Shown: piece by piece, positions 49,501-64,000 of the stretch
Position numbering within the stretch: the first letter of the stretch is position 1
How the letters are laid out: every line of letters begins with the position of its first letter
Notes under the pieces: model-generated
The model's input: only the letters and a program-made list of their open reading frames with translations
Database searches by the model: none
Told to the model about the DNA's origin: nothing
Assembly (NCBI GenBank): GCA_964023275.1
Contig: OZ029913.1
Location: 56,976,858-57,040,857 of the forward strand
Reading direction: 5' to 3'
Length of the DNA stretch: 64,000 bases
Origin: Norana najaformis
Lineage: Eukaryota; Annelida; Clitellata; Crassiclitellata; Hormogastridae
Program-made: the position numbers and the translations under genes

Positions 49501-52500
49501 GGTCCACCTGGCTGATCGGAACGCTCTATCTCCTCCTTGAATGCCTACACGTTCAGCAGAAAATAACACCAGTAACTTATGATAACTAAGAAAATTCTTT
49601 GCTAGAATGGCTAAATTAAGCTCACCAGCTTTAGAACTGTACTGCCCCCCACAAGGCTTAAAGCCTCTTGCAGCCAGCAGCTGTTGCCGTCTGTTCAAGC
49701 AGCTGTTACAGACTGTCAAAAATAATGAGAAGACTGAATACTAGGAGATGCTCGTCGCTGGTACGTCCAGATTCTCGCATATTTCCACCTACATTCGAAC
49801 TTTTCCACTTAGTTTAACTCAATGTTCATTCTCTGTTAACTTGAAAGCGCACTTGTTTAGATCGGTAGGATAGCCGTGTCAACAGCGCTGTTGAGAGGTA
49901 CTTGAAGAGCGCTATATAAGTGTTTGTTACATTACATTACATACGAGACACCCTACATTGGCTTCCAGTTGAGAAGAGGATACAGTTCAAAATATCCCTC
50001 ATGGTCAGGTCCCTGATCGTTGGCTTAGCGCCAGATTATATCAAAGAGCTCATCAAGCCAGTTGCTGATCAACCTGGTCGACAGAGACTACGATCAGCGA
50101 CACATGGTCAACTCATTGTACCCCGTTCTCGTATGTCTGCTCGGGCAGGCCATGCCTTCTCAACTGTGGGGCCGTCTCTCTGGAACACTCTTCCACCAGA
50201 CATCCGATCCCTTGCCTGTTCAACAGTTCAAGAAACATTTTCTGCCTGTCTCAAGACATTCCTATTGAGAGACCGTTAGGTGGCCATGCTGCAGCGCCTT
50301 TGTGAGTTACTTAAAAGGCGCTTTACAAATTTAGTGATACATACATACGTACATGCTGCATGTTTATTGACTTTACAAAAATTCTACTATGTAGCGCTAC
50401 ACAGCAAGTTCCTGTAGCATCGGGATCTGTCCCACAACCACACATTAAGTGGAATTACTTGCAAATGGGACTGCACCGTATCCCAACATAATTTTGCTTT
50501 GTCCGATACTCTCTCTCTCTGTCTGATCCAAGTACTATAACATAAAATCCCATCTTAGGATTTAATCTTACAGTATATTGACATTTAATCAGACAGAAGA
50601 TGTCCTCAAACCTTTATGATTGTCTGTAATATTCCAACATAATTTTTCTCCGTCTGATACAGCTCCATTACAGTCTGCTGTCTTGCTGTAAGTTTCACCT
50701 CTTTCTGTGGGCAAGGCACAGGGGTGGGGGAACAAACTGGATTCTGACGAACTGTGACTTCTAGGAACAAATCAGACAACAGTGAGTAATGAACGCAGAG
50801 ATAACTTATTAATGCAGTTTTCACCAGGCCTTTAGCAATTATGACACACAATAAACAGTTCCTTTATTCTCAGTATTGTGCATCAACAATCATTTGACTT
50901 TATTATACACGGACCTGTCATACATGATATAAAGATCAAATGCTATTCTGTTCCTAAGCAAATTCTGGTCTCTGATTACCTACACTTCATTTGTGGCAAT
51001 CTTCGGAACAACACCCATCAGATTTCAACCGCGCTTATCCAATGGATTATAATTTGACTACAGATTCACTCGAAGCAACCATCGATTCATGTCCTGTGCA
51101 TTATAACGCAAATTCCATAAGATACAGAAGTCATTAGATTAGATTATATTACTGAACTAATCCTTACTCCTTCAAATTTCATCAAAAGCAGTATCATAGT
51201 TGTTTTACACGTGTACTCACATAACATCACGTAGTAACACATAACAATTAAAAGTGATACTTTGATGTTACCTGCAAGTGGGGCAGAGGTGTCAGCAGTC
51301 GCATCCAAGAACGAGGCACTGAGTGATTTGCGACCAACCCCTGACGAGTATCGTTTATAGAGTGGAGCATCTAGCTCACCCTCCGAAGCCAAATGTGCCA
51401 GATTCTCCCGCAGGCGCTTGCGTTTGTTCGTTTTAAAGCCACCAGACAGAGTTTTTGGGGTCTTCGTGCCACCCTGAGAGTTTGGTGTTGCCTCCAACTC
51501 CCCAAAAAGGTATATGCTCTCGTCAGCACAAGCATCCATTTGAATGCTGGCCCAGAACCACTTCAACAAAATGCACATAACTTTACTCATATGAAATGCC
51601 TCAGCAGTGAAAACAGAAAAATTCTGATGACAAAATAAATCTTACATAAGCAGAATCAACTAACTAAAAAGCAGAAAAAGAATACAAGTATAAGCAGCTG
51701 ATACTGTATCATAACCTAGTTACCAAAATAAAATGGAATCAACATTACCCCACCTGAAATAAAAGTCATAAATAAAAAAGCAGAATTGCTTTAGAAATAG
51801 CATTCCAATAAGTCATTTTAAATCATGCAAGATCAGAATTCAGAAGGCAGAGTTGACATAAAACTGACTCAGCACAAAAAAGCAACATCTGCAATAAAAC
51901 GAACTTTCATGCCCACCATCAAGTAAATTCAAGCAAAAATTTAACTAATTAATTAATTAACTAATTAATTCTTAATTAATTAAGAATTAATTAAGAACTG
52001 TTCGTGAAACTCAGTGATCAGCAACAGAAAAGTCACACCTCATTTTGTGCCTTGATTTGGAGAAAAGAACAAAAAGGAAAAGAAGAGTTCTAAAAACTGT
52101 CAGGAGATGAATAACCAACCTCAGACTTGACAATGTAGGTCTTGCTGGACACTTCAAATGGAATACTTCGAATCAAGTGATCATTGACTACTAAATGGGT
52201 CGTAGTTGGAGCTCCCACATCCACCATGGTACCACCTACAATGTAAGATTCCCTCTGGCAATGAAATGTACAACCAACACAACACTATTAAATTCAGTCA
52301 CTACGGTAGTTACATACACTGGAACCTTCTTACAATCCCGTTTTCAGAAGTCATATCATGGACTGACTTATAATACTGATAGTGGCTTTATTTCAGAGCC
52401 CATTTAAAAACATGCAGCAGTGGTGAAGGATCTCATCCAAACAATTCATTGCAAAATGAGCAGGGTCAAGGCCAAATGGTCGCTTTAGAAAAATGTGTAC

Positions 52501-55500
52501 ATTTACATTTATAATGACGTTGTGTTATAACTGAACTAAAACTGGGATCCATGTAACCAATTATGTTAAATCAGAACCCATGTTACAATGACGCAAGTTA
52601 TAAGAAGGGTCTGGTGTACATCTTAACTTTGTACAAGTATTTTAGAAGCGTTGGAGTAAAGACGTTTCATAGTTAGCATTTTTAATTTTAACCGTGCTAT
52701 TCAGGATGAAAGGCAAGTATAAAAGCAGTGCCTGATCACATGATTAAAGCCTTGTCTAGCTCACTACATCATCATCATTCTATAAACTACTATTAGTGAT
52801 GTCAAAATTTTAGTAAAATATGGCCTGGATATCCTAGTCCATTTTGAGCACATGTCCAACTACCAGATATACACCAATATTAACTAATTTGGGTGGGAAT
52901 ATTAATATATTTGTTAGCAAAGACAAAATCATCCATATAATTTTTAGATACATTACTGTGTGGTAAAATTCGGTTGAAATAAAAAATCATCATTCAAATA
53001 ATGTATACATATTAAATAATAGTTCACAAAATTCATATAAAAAATGTTTAAAACTTCTGCTCTGCAGTAAAGTACAGAAAGAGCTGTTTCATTTAAACTC
53101 TTTTTGGTGTTATGAAGAGTATCTATTATGCTATTTTCAAAATGGTCTGCTACAGCACGCTTGAAGTGCATAAACTTTTTGCAAGCATTCATAAGTTTTT
53201 TGCAAAACATTAAAAACAAAATAAGTGGACTGAAGTGCAAGCCTTCCATACCATTTGATATTGTGACTTCCTCCATATGCCGAGTCTCCTCTTTTGAAAA
53301 TCCATAGAAGCTGAGCAGAGAAAATGTGAAAGGATTCAGCTTGAACTGCATCTGAAAGTACAAGAGGATCAACAATGCTATTATTTCATTTATTATTCTT
53401 AACTTCAAAACTGATCCTGTCTTGCAAAATGATGCGACTAAGATAAAATAACTAGATAAAATAAAATTAATTAAAATTAAACTAGTTAAGATAAAATAAC
53501 TAGTAAGCCACAAAAGCACAGAAATTTGTATTTCTGTTGATACAAAATTGTATCAGCAGGCACTCAGAGGCCAGTATATCTGAATTAAATAAATTATTAG
53601 ACTTACCAGTACTTCTGTGCTTAAATAAGCACCACAGTCACCAATAGGTAACGGTCAAATGATAAATTAAAACAGTTTAAAAAAGAAAGGCTAAAAGTGT
53701 ACTTCACTCAGTGATGTAAAATCCTTCATTAAATACCTGAAGCCCTTTTTCGTTTTAGCTCTCACTGTTATTCCCAAACTACCATTGCTACTTAACAAAC
53801 CAGGTGACATCACATCTTTATTTATCAAGAGGCCAAAGAACTGAGAGAAGCCGATCTAACCAGATGTTCATCTGTGGCTGAAACGTTGACGTCATATCGA
53901 AATTCCCAGCTTCGATGAATCCACTCCTCTGACATGACGTGAGTGCCAAGACTGACGGCTGCCTGCAACACACACCAACACGTCAAATGCCCTACAAACT
54001 TTGAAATAAAGACTTATTCAATATGAAAAAAGTAATTCAAACTTTAGCTCAAACCAAAGTGCAGGTGCAGTGTTTACTTTTGATACTCTGTTTGCATGTA
54101 TCTGAATATTTATACAGCATCTGCTAGGAACCCGTGTACTCTGCTGCAGAGTCCGTACATGGGGACCTTAAATGGCATGGCGACCATTCAAATGGGCAGC
54201 AGTGGTGAAGGATCTCACCGGATCAATTCATTAAAAAATGAGCACGATCAAGGCCATACAGTCACTATATAAAACCATTAGCATTTACTCTTCTGGGTTC
54301 TAACTTGAGCTCTTTTATGTTGACATTAGACAGAAACCAACTGTGCATAGTATTTTGTTGCATTTCCATTACTGGAACTGATCAGAAATCAACCCAGTAT
54401 TTTCGCCACTGCCAGAAACTTATCTGGTATGTTTCTCTATTTTTATTGTTGTTATCAGCCAGAAACTTACCCGGTACTTTTCCCCACTCGTGCTGTTGGC
54501 AACAAGGTGAGTTACTTTGGCACTGAATTCCTTTCTAATGCTTCCTCCCATGCGATGAACTAGGTCTGCCATGCGCGCCTAGAAAACACCAGAGCATTAA
54601 GAACATTTCCAAATCTCGTTCAAAAACTTAAAAGCAGACAAATTAAATTTTGTTTCAAACCAACCAACACGTTAAACCTAGGAGTCGCATACACAACATC
54701 AGAGCACTTATATGCTAAGCTAATCTCAAATTAGAACTTCCATAGCAACAATACTGTAATGAACAAGGCATTAACTGATGGTGCACCAGCATTTATCAAT
54801 ACTCATTCAACTCTAGCAGGTTATTTCAGCAAGAAATAAAGACAGCAATGATTTAATAAACAATCTTTATCGAACTTTTGCAGCTCGACTTCGCTGCCGT
54901 AATCAGCTACTGGAACATCAAATTTTACACATTTGGTGCTGCAGATGTAATGAACATTTATCTCATTTCTACAAACATTAATCCTCTTGTGTGGCATAAA
55001 TGTTAACCACATTAAGGCTCAAATGTACTAGCTGGAACTATACTTCACTTGACACATATCAGACTGGTTTGAACGCTTGCTTGGTAATATGAAATGTGTG
55101 GGTTCGAGCCTCCCCGGAAATGTTTACTTTACAGGGACCTGGGGCATGTCCTTCACATACAACTGCTTGGCGCTATCAACTTCAGGTAAGTGAATGCATA
55201 ATAAGCTCTAAACACTGTGATACTGTATTGTATTGTCAACGGATAATGGCAATATCTGAATATAATAAATAACCTTAAGTAAATAACACAGAAGACATGT
55301 TAACAGACAGGCACATCCACTTACCAGTTGGTCTCTGATCTTAAAACCACCAAAGCACACAATGATGTTCTCCATTAAAGAGCAGTACAGCGGACGTGAC
55401 TTCAAAGGCAGAGGCTAAAACAGACAATAGCCAAATAAGATAAGAGTAATCATTTATAATTACTTATGATACAGATATTGATTCTGCTGGCATCCATAGA

Positions 55501-57296
55501 GCTGGTATCAAATTTTAAAGTCTATTCAATACTTTTCACTGGCTTTCAAATGTTTGGATACCTAATAGCACTTCCATTTAGCAGATAACGCGCATCCACC
55601 TCCAATTCACACAACCGCATGACCTTGTAATAATGCAACATGCATTCAGACGTCACAAACTCCTAGGTTGAAGGAAGTTTTAGTTTCAGCACATATATGA
55701 TGGCAATCTAAGAACCAGATCAACTTTCACTTCATATAATACTGCTACTGTCTCAACTTTCCACCAACATTGGTATAAGAAGTGTTTAATACTTTAGATT
55801 AGAATCAAAGAAGGTAAAGGAAAAGCACTTTCGCTTAACGTCTGTGCATTTCACTGAATACCTCACTGTTGAAAGCACATTTTATGATGACAGGTGGAGC
55901 CACTATGCGACATCTGTTCTTATTCAGCTGTTGGAAAAGACTTCCATCGAAGTTGTCAAGGATAAAGATCGTTTCGTGGCTGTCTGTGCCGTGCATGTAT
56001 TCAAATCCAGTGTCCGAGCAGAATTTCTTCCCACCCATACACTGTAACAACCACAGCTGCCTTTTCTCAATTCAAATCTTATTCTTGTCTAAACTATACA
56101 GCAGGCCGACTTGAAAATCAAACTTTCAAAATCAAAAATCAAACTTCAAGGAAAGGTTTCTTAGAAAAGCGTAGACAAAATGCATAAAACAGCCCTTCCC
56201 CCTCCAAGTCAGACAGACATTTGTAATGTGGCCCTTGTGCAAAATGGCTGCACAATCCTGGTTTACATAAGGCAGTTTAGGTCAAAGAGACTTTAAAATA
56301 ATTTAGTTGTTTCCAGTTTCTGTTTAAAATTTGTTTGCAGCATATACGAGGTTCTTAACAGGCTTATGGATTTCTGTAAGCATACTAAGGTCCTCATGTT
56401 ACTGTGCTCTAGGCCTATTCATGAGCTGTTGCTTTCCAGTTTAAAGACATTTTAAATAATAAATTACAGTAATCTACCATTACATTACCTTCAGAGCATT
56501 CTGCAGAGGAGCATTGTTGCTCAGCTTCTGACCAACAACAACAAATGTTGCATCACCTGTAATGACAGTAACAAAAAGTCAAACACGACAGCTTACTGCC
56601 CGCTGCTGAAAATCAGTGTTAACAATAAGGTTTGCTACATATGGCAGAAACACTTTAACAAAACCCAGTAGCTTACCCTTACATTAAGTACCTTACATTT
56701 CTATAATGTGAGACATTAAAAATAAATATTAAGGGAACAAATTTATATATGCAATATTCATCATTTCTATTCACAGAAAGAGCACATGCAGAGTTGTCCT
56801 TGCCAGATGTTGAACAAAGGCACCAGTATAAGACAGCAGAGTTCTCCTAACTGCTTCTTCACACAAGGCAGGATTTGTTATGTTTGCAAATGACTACCAA
56901 AACCATAGTATTCATGAACATGCATGAAATTGGACAAAAATAGGGCTCTGAGACTACTGGCATGGTTTTCTTTGACCGCTTAACTGGACAGGATGACAAA
57001 GTTTGGGTGTATGCAGCTGCCAAAGATGAATTTTGCTATCTGTCATTTACCTTGAAAGAAGTTATTAACTGATAATAAAATGCAAGTCAAAGTCAGAAAA
57101 TATATCTTTATTATCTAATGTATTTATTCGCTCAACTTGAAAAAATCTAAGGGTATGATAAAGCTGCTCAAAAATCACTCTTGTAAGAGAAATTATTAGG
57201 AAAAACAAAATGTTTAAAACACTGACTGAATTCCAATGACATTTCGCTTGAGGTTTCACCAACTCCACCAATCGTAGAGTCTGAAGAATTTGCCAT
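40542..57296 (-). CDS. ECT2: ECT2, Rho guanine nucleotide exchange factor, 24 exons
   Basis: Exchange factor that activates RhoA for cytokinesis. Exons (high to low): 57296-57227, 56556-56489, 56041-55862, 55414-55325, 54578-54471, 53962-53861, 53351-53252, 52235-52120, 51560-51272, 50760-50612, 49544-49356, 48723-48613, 48162-48066, 47451-47370, 46834-46756, 46449-46330, 45666-45519, 44883-44732, 44037-43940, 43231-43027, 42648-42565, 41896-41858, 41495-41361, 40616-40542. All junctions are GT/AG and in phase, giving 961 codons; human ECT2 is close to 900. BRCT region about 25-300 (SRPLYCSLMENIIVCFGGF; MGGSIRKEFSAKVTHLVAN; EEWIHRSW; EWFWASIQMDA), a TP site (EATPNS) and NLS NKRKRLRE about 320-355, DH about 395-590 (ELYQTEKNYVGIL; ECGRQTLTELLIRPVQRLPS), PH about 610-745, basic tail RVFSLNRTPNRMKR. 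The start ATG (MANSSDST) precedes a short exon. Exon 1's donor and a possible small missing exon near the N-terminus are the weak points. Confidence 0.96.
42424..42552 (+). repeat. SINE family A in ECT2 intron
   Basis: ACCTTAAATGGTGTGGTGCC, GGATCTCGCCCAATCCATTC, GTCAAGGCCATACGGTGGCT and a GTAGATTTACATTTAT tail. It ends 13 bp before ECT2 exon 21 (plus-strand sense), within the intron downstream of that exon. Confidence 0.8.
42750..42950 (+). repeat. tRNA-like SINE head followed by (CACCAT)n
   Basis: CAGTGGTTTAGTGGTCAGCA (A-box-like), CTGTCAA as an anticodon-loop-like heptamer and GGGTTCAAATTCC (B-box), then directly (ACCATTACC/ACCACC)n from about 42826. It could derive from a tRNA with GUC anticodon, but the stem pairing is poor. 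Confidence 0.6.
45118..45178 (+). repeat. SINE family A, 3' fragment
   Basis: CAGAGTCGAGGCCACATGGT CGCTATATAAAACCGTGTAC ATTTACATTTAAC: only the last part of the family body and the tail, in an ECT2 intron. Confidence 0.8.
46106..46297. repeat. 28-bp GC-rich minisatellite, about 7 copies
   Basis: The unit GGGCTGCAAAGACAGTACCC GAAGGACC repeats without interruption. It lies in the ECT2 intron right after (in transcript sense) the PH-domain exon whose donor is at 46329, about 33 nt away. Because 28 is not a multiple of 3, it is open in all three frames on each strand; these frames are artefacts. Confidence 0.95.
47735..48010. repeat. LINE 3' tail and tRNA-like remnant in ECT2 intron
   Basis: CTCCATGAGATTCCTAAAGA GGCACTATATAAATGTTCAG ATACACACG is a diverged LINE 3' end leading into an ACATACACACA tail. 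Around 47945-48005, CAGGACTTGAACCCATTACA and CCCATCATTACACAGCC read as an inverted tRNA-like head. Confidence 0.55.
48945..49200. repeat. SINE family C fragment with about 40-bp tandem units
   Basis: The family-C end (CCAAGCTGCATTCAGATCAA TATCCAGAAGGTCAG) is followed by about four diverged units containing CACCAGAGATGGTAGGC, in an ECT2 intron. Confidence 0.65.
49785..50350 (+). pseudogene. Two adjacent LINE 3' fragments in ECT2 intron
   Basis: First fragment: SFSVNLKAHLFRS (about 49826-49867) plus its 3' UTR GAGAGGTACTTGAAGAGCGC TATATAAGTG and (ATTAC)n to 49940. Second fragment: from 49941, ORF residues TLHWLPVEKRIQFKISLMVR, PRSR, AFSTVGPSLWNTLPPDIRS and LKTFLLRDR (stop near 50277), then GAGTTACTTAAAAGGCGCTT TACAAATTTAGTG and (ATAC)n. 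Both are 5'-truncated CR1/L2-like insertions, antisense to ECT2. Confidence 0.9.
52400..52520 (+). repeat. SINE family A copy in ECT2 intron
   Basis: GCAGTGGTGAAGGATCTCAT, GAGCAGGGTCAAGGCCAAAT GG, then GTGTACATTTACATTTAT. Confidence 0.8.
54155..54292 (+). repeat. SINE family A copy in ECT2 intron
   Basis: GGACCTTAAATGGCATGGCG, AAATGGGCAGCAGTGGTGAA, CACGATCAAGGCCATACAGT CACTATATAAAACC. A LINE 3' tail in minus orientation precedes it at about 54095-54130. Confidence 0.8.
55055..55130 (+). repeat. tRNA-like SINE head in ECT2 intron
   Basis: ATCAGACTGGTTTGAACGCT (A-box-like) and GTGGGTTCGAGCCTCC (B-box) at tRNA spacing. A similar head lies at about 36080-36145. Confidence 0.55.
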
Positions 57297-57652
57297 GTGG
57301 AATGATCTGGAACAAATGGATGAGAAAAACAAATGCATAAAGAACTGGAGTTAACAGAGCATTCTATTTAGCTCAGGTGCAACTATTTAGATCCCTTAGA
57401 TGCCAAGTTCACAGCACTTTTCAAAGGTCTGCAAGATAGCATGGTGTGCAGCTACATATACACTTGTATACAAAAAGGCAAACTTTGAACTTGATGAGCT
57501 TGCCAAGCATAAGTGACTGAAGCCGGTCTTGCAGTACAGTTTTGATGCCATCGAACTTTTTTATTTGAACGGCCAGCTGGGCAGTGACATTGATGAATGC
57601 CTAAAGGAGAATGATACTGTGCTGGAGTAAGCCAGCCCAGGCGATAATGCTG
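57297..57652. promoter_or_regulatory. Probable ECT2 promoter / 5' UTR region
   Basis: The 350 bp between the ECT2 start codon and the fold-back element should contain its 5' UTR and perhaps promoter. I see no clear TATA box or initiator, and an upstream non-coding exon cannot be excluded. Confidence 0.3.
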
Positions 57653-58080
57653 GGTACGACTGTATATTTACTGTCCAACTCCGATTCGTATGATATTATA
57701 CCTGATGATAGTTCTCGACATGAATATTCGAACGCGCCTATTCCCGTCTTCTGCAAACAATCCGGCGATTTTCTACGATTTTTTGAAAGTATACGATTTC
57801 ATGTATTTTATGCACACACATCGACATCCGCCATTTGTAATCCCGGAGAAGAAGAAGAAGTGTATATCACTAGCCGGAGGTCACATGCAGCGATGCTTAG
57901 CATTTACAAATGGCGGATGTCGATGTGTGTGCATGAAATACATGAAATCGTATACTTTCAAAAATCGTCGGATTGTTTGCAGAAGACGGGAATAGGCGCG
58001 TTCGAATATTCATGTCGAGAACTATCATCAGGTATAATATCATACGAATCGGAGTTGGGCAGTAAATATACAGTCGTACC
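57653..58080. mobile_element. 428-bp fold-back transposon with 8-bp TSD
   Basis: Two inverted arms (57653-57839 and 57904-58080, about 180 bp each, nearly identical) surround a 64-bp centre. Termini are GGTACGACTGTATATTTACT inverted to AGTAAATATACAGTCGTACC. Both flanks carry TAATGCTG (57645-57652 and 58081-58088), an 8-bp target duplication. The left arm has a 10-bp insertion (around 57771-57780) not found in the right. No transposase is present. The 8-bp duplication fits hAT, P, Merlin or Zisupton; the GG terminus does not fit hAT, so I leave it unclassified. Confidence 0.92.
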
Positions 58081-63059
<4,979 letters not shown>

Positions 63060-63345
63060 GTACAACCATTTTACTATCTAGAGGCAGAATTTAAGGAAAG
63101 AAGTGGAATAGGAAGATGTGAAGAAAGTCTGTGGAAAGTCCTTTCTCTTGTCAGAACTTTCCAGTTTGATTTTTTGCTTCCTTGATTCTCTGGATTTTTG
63201 TTTTGATTTTGTCAGCAGTTGCATTGGCTTCAGTCTATTCTCAACTGTACTGCTGGAATTGTAACCAACCTACCATAATTTTTGCATATTTTTGAACTCT
63301 GTGCAAGATGTGCTGCTTTGGCTCCCATTTCTGGACAGTATTACC

Positions 63346-63614
63346 CAGAGGCGTCGATCCGTAGTAAACACTGGAGGGGCCCGGGCCTATAGTGGGGGTC
63401 TTGGTGCAAAGTCCTTGTCCGGTACCATAGGCAAAGCCCCTGGTATGGGGGTCAAGAATAGGCCTAATGCAGGAAGAATGAGAACTTTATCAGTCCACAG
63501 CTGCCTTTTACCGATTTTACAGCTGAAATATTGCTGGGGTCCAACCAATGGCCGAACCCTTCTGCTCAAAATATTGCCGGGGCCCCTGGGGCACCCATAT
63601 GGTCGACGCCTCTG
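63346..63614. mobile_element. hAT-type MITE (269 bp) with perfect TIR and 8-bp TSD
   Basis: Starts CAGAGGCGTCGA and ends TCGACGCCTCTG (perfect 12-bp inverted repeat), flanked on both sides by GTATTACC (63338-63345, 63615-63622). Inside, GGGGCCC-rich subterminal sequence (GGAGGGGCCCGGGCC; GCCGGGGCCCCTGGGGC) adds further inverted pairing. There is no coding capacity. It sits in a PAR-3 intron. Intact termini and duplications suggest a fairly recent insertion. Confidence 0.93.
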
Positions 63615-63624
63615 GTATTACCTT

Positions 63625-63735
63625 AAGTGTCATCTTTTTAGATATGTTGGATAGCCATGTCTGAGCATCTTTGGGAGGTTCTTAAAATGTGCCAGTGTAG
63701 TTAGCCAGATATATACTTACATACATGCATCAGAT
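63625..63735 (+). repeat. LINE 3' tail
   Basis: GTTGGATAGCCATGTCTGAG and GGGAGGTTCTTAAAATGTGC lead to ATATACTTACATACATGCAT, a diverged copy of the LINE 3' end with an (ATAC)n tail. Confidence 0.6.
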
Positions 63736-64000
63736 AGCTAGAGATTAATTCTTAAGTTTGGTATTATTTGAGACCATTAATTCAAGTCAGTCTTAAACTT
63801 CATGAAATGCAGTTATGTAGTTATTCATTTTTAGGTAAATAGCATTGCTAATTATTAATCTAAAATTTTTATTTTCAGATTTGAAGTTAGACAGCAGTTA
63901 ATTTTTGTTGTTTCCAACAGCGTTGGAAGGAGTTTTAGCCCTCTTTAACTGCCTTTGTCATCACTGACATTATTGGCAGTAGTTCCATTACATGATTTCA

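Overview
The window is genomic DNA of an animal: large introns with GT/AG junctions, AT-rich background, dense microsatellites, SINEs, LINE fragments and MITEs. The three recognisable genes (a TGF-beta-family ligand, ECT2 and PAR-3) have metazoan architectures. Nothing fixes the species. The very divergent TGF-beta ligand would suit a non-bilaterian such as a sponge, but that is an inference.

Layout. (1) 1-6.6 kb, plus strand: the 3' part of an unrecognised gene with at least two phase-compatible exons (1364-1502, 5834-6562), the last encoding a proline/serine-rich tail with a PPVY motif. A 15-copy 53-bp minisatellite (2889-3683) lies in its intron. (2) 6.6-15.9 kb: non-coding, with SINE/LINE fragments, a small hAT-type MITE and microsatellites. 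(3) 15.98-38.32 kb, plus strand: a secreted TGF-beta-superfamily ligand in seven exons whose phases all fit (426 codons: signal peptide, LAP-like propeptide, RIVR cleavage site, cystine-knot domain). Its first intron is about 17 kb and is mostly LINE, SINE and (CATA/GTAT)n. (4) 38.3-40.5 kb: intergenic, SINE remnants. (5) 57.30-40.54 kb, minus strand: a complete ECT2 RhoGEF gene in 24 phase-consistent exons (961 codons; BRCT repeats, Cdk-type site, NLS, DH, PH, basic tail). (6) 57.3-60.6 kb: a divergent intergenic region holding a 428-bp fold-back transposon with 8-bp target duplications, 360 bp upstream of the ECT2 start. (7) 60.62 kb to the end, plus strand: the first four coding exons of PAR-3 (PARD3), continuing beyond the window.

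Biology. ECT2 drives RhoA activation at the cleavage furrow, and PAR-3 is the scaffold of the PAR-3/PAR-6/aPKC polarity complex, to which ECT2 has been linked in other animals. Here the two genes are head to head about 3.3 kb apart. The TGF-beta ligand is the neighbour of ECT2 in tail-to-tail orientation. No prokaryotic features, CRISPR arrays or rRNA genes were seen; tRNA-like sequences appear to be SINE heads. Exons were deduced by eye from reading frame, splice consensus, phase and remembered family patterns; no transcript or database evidence was available.
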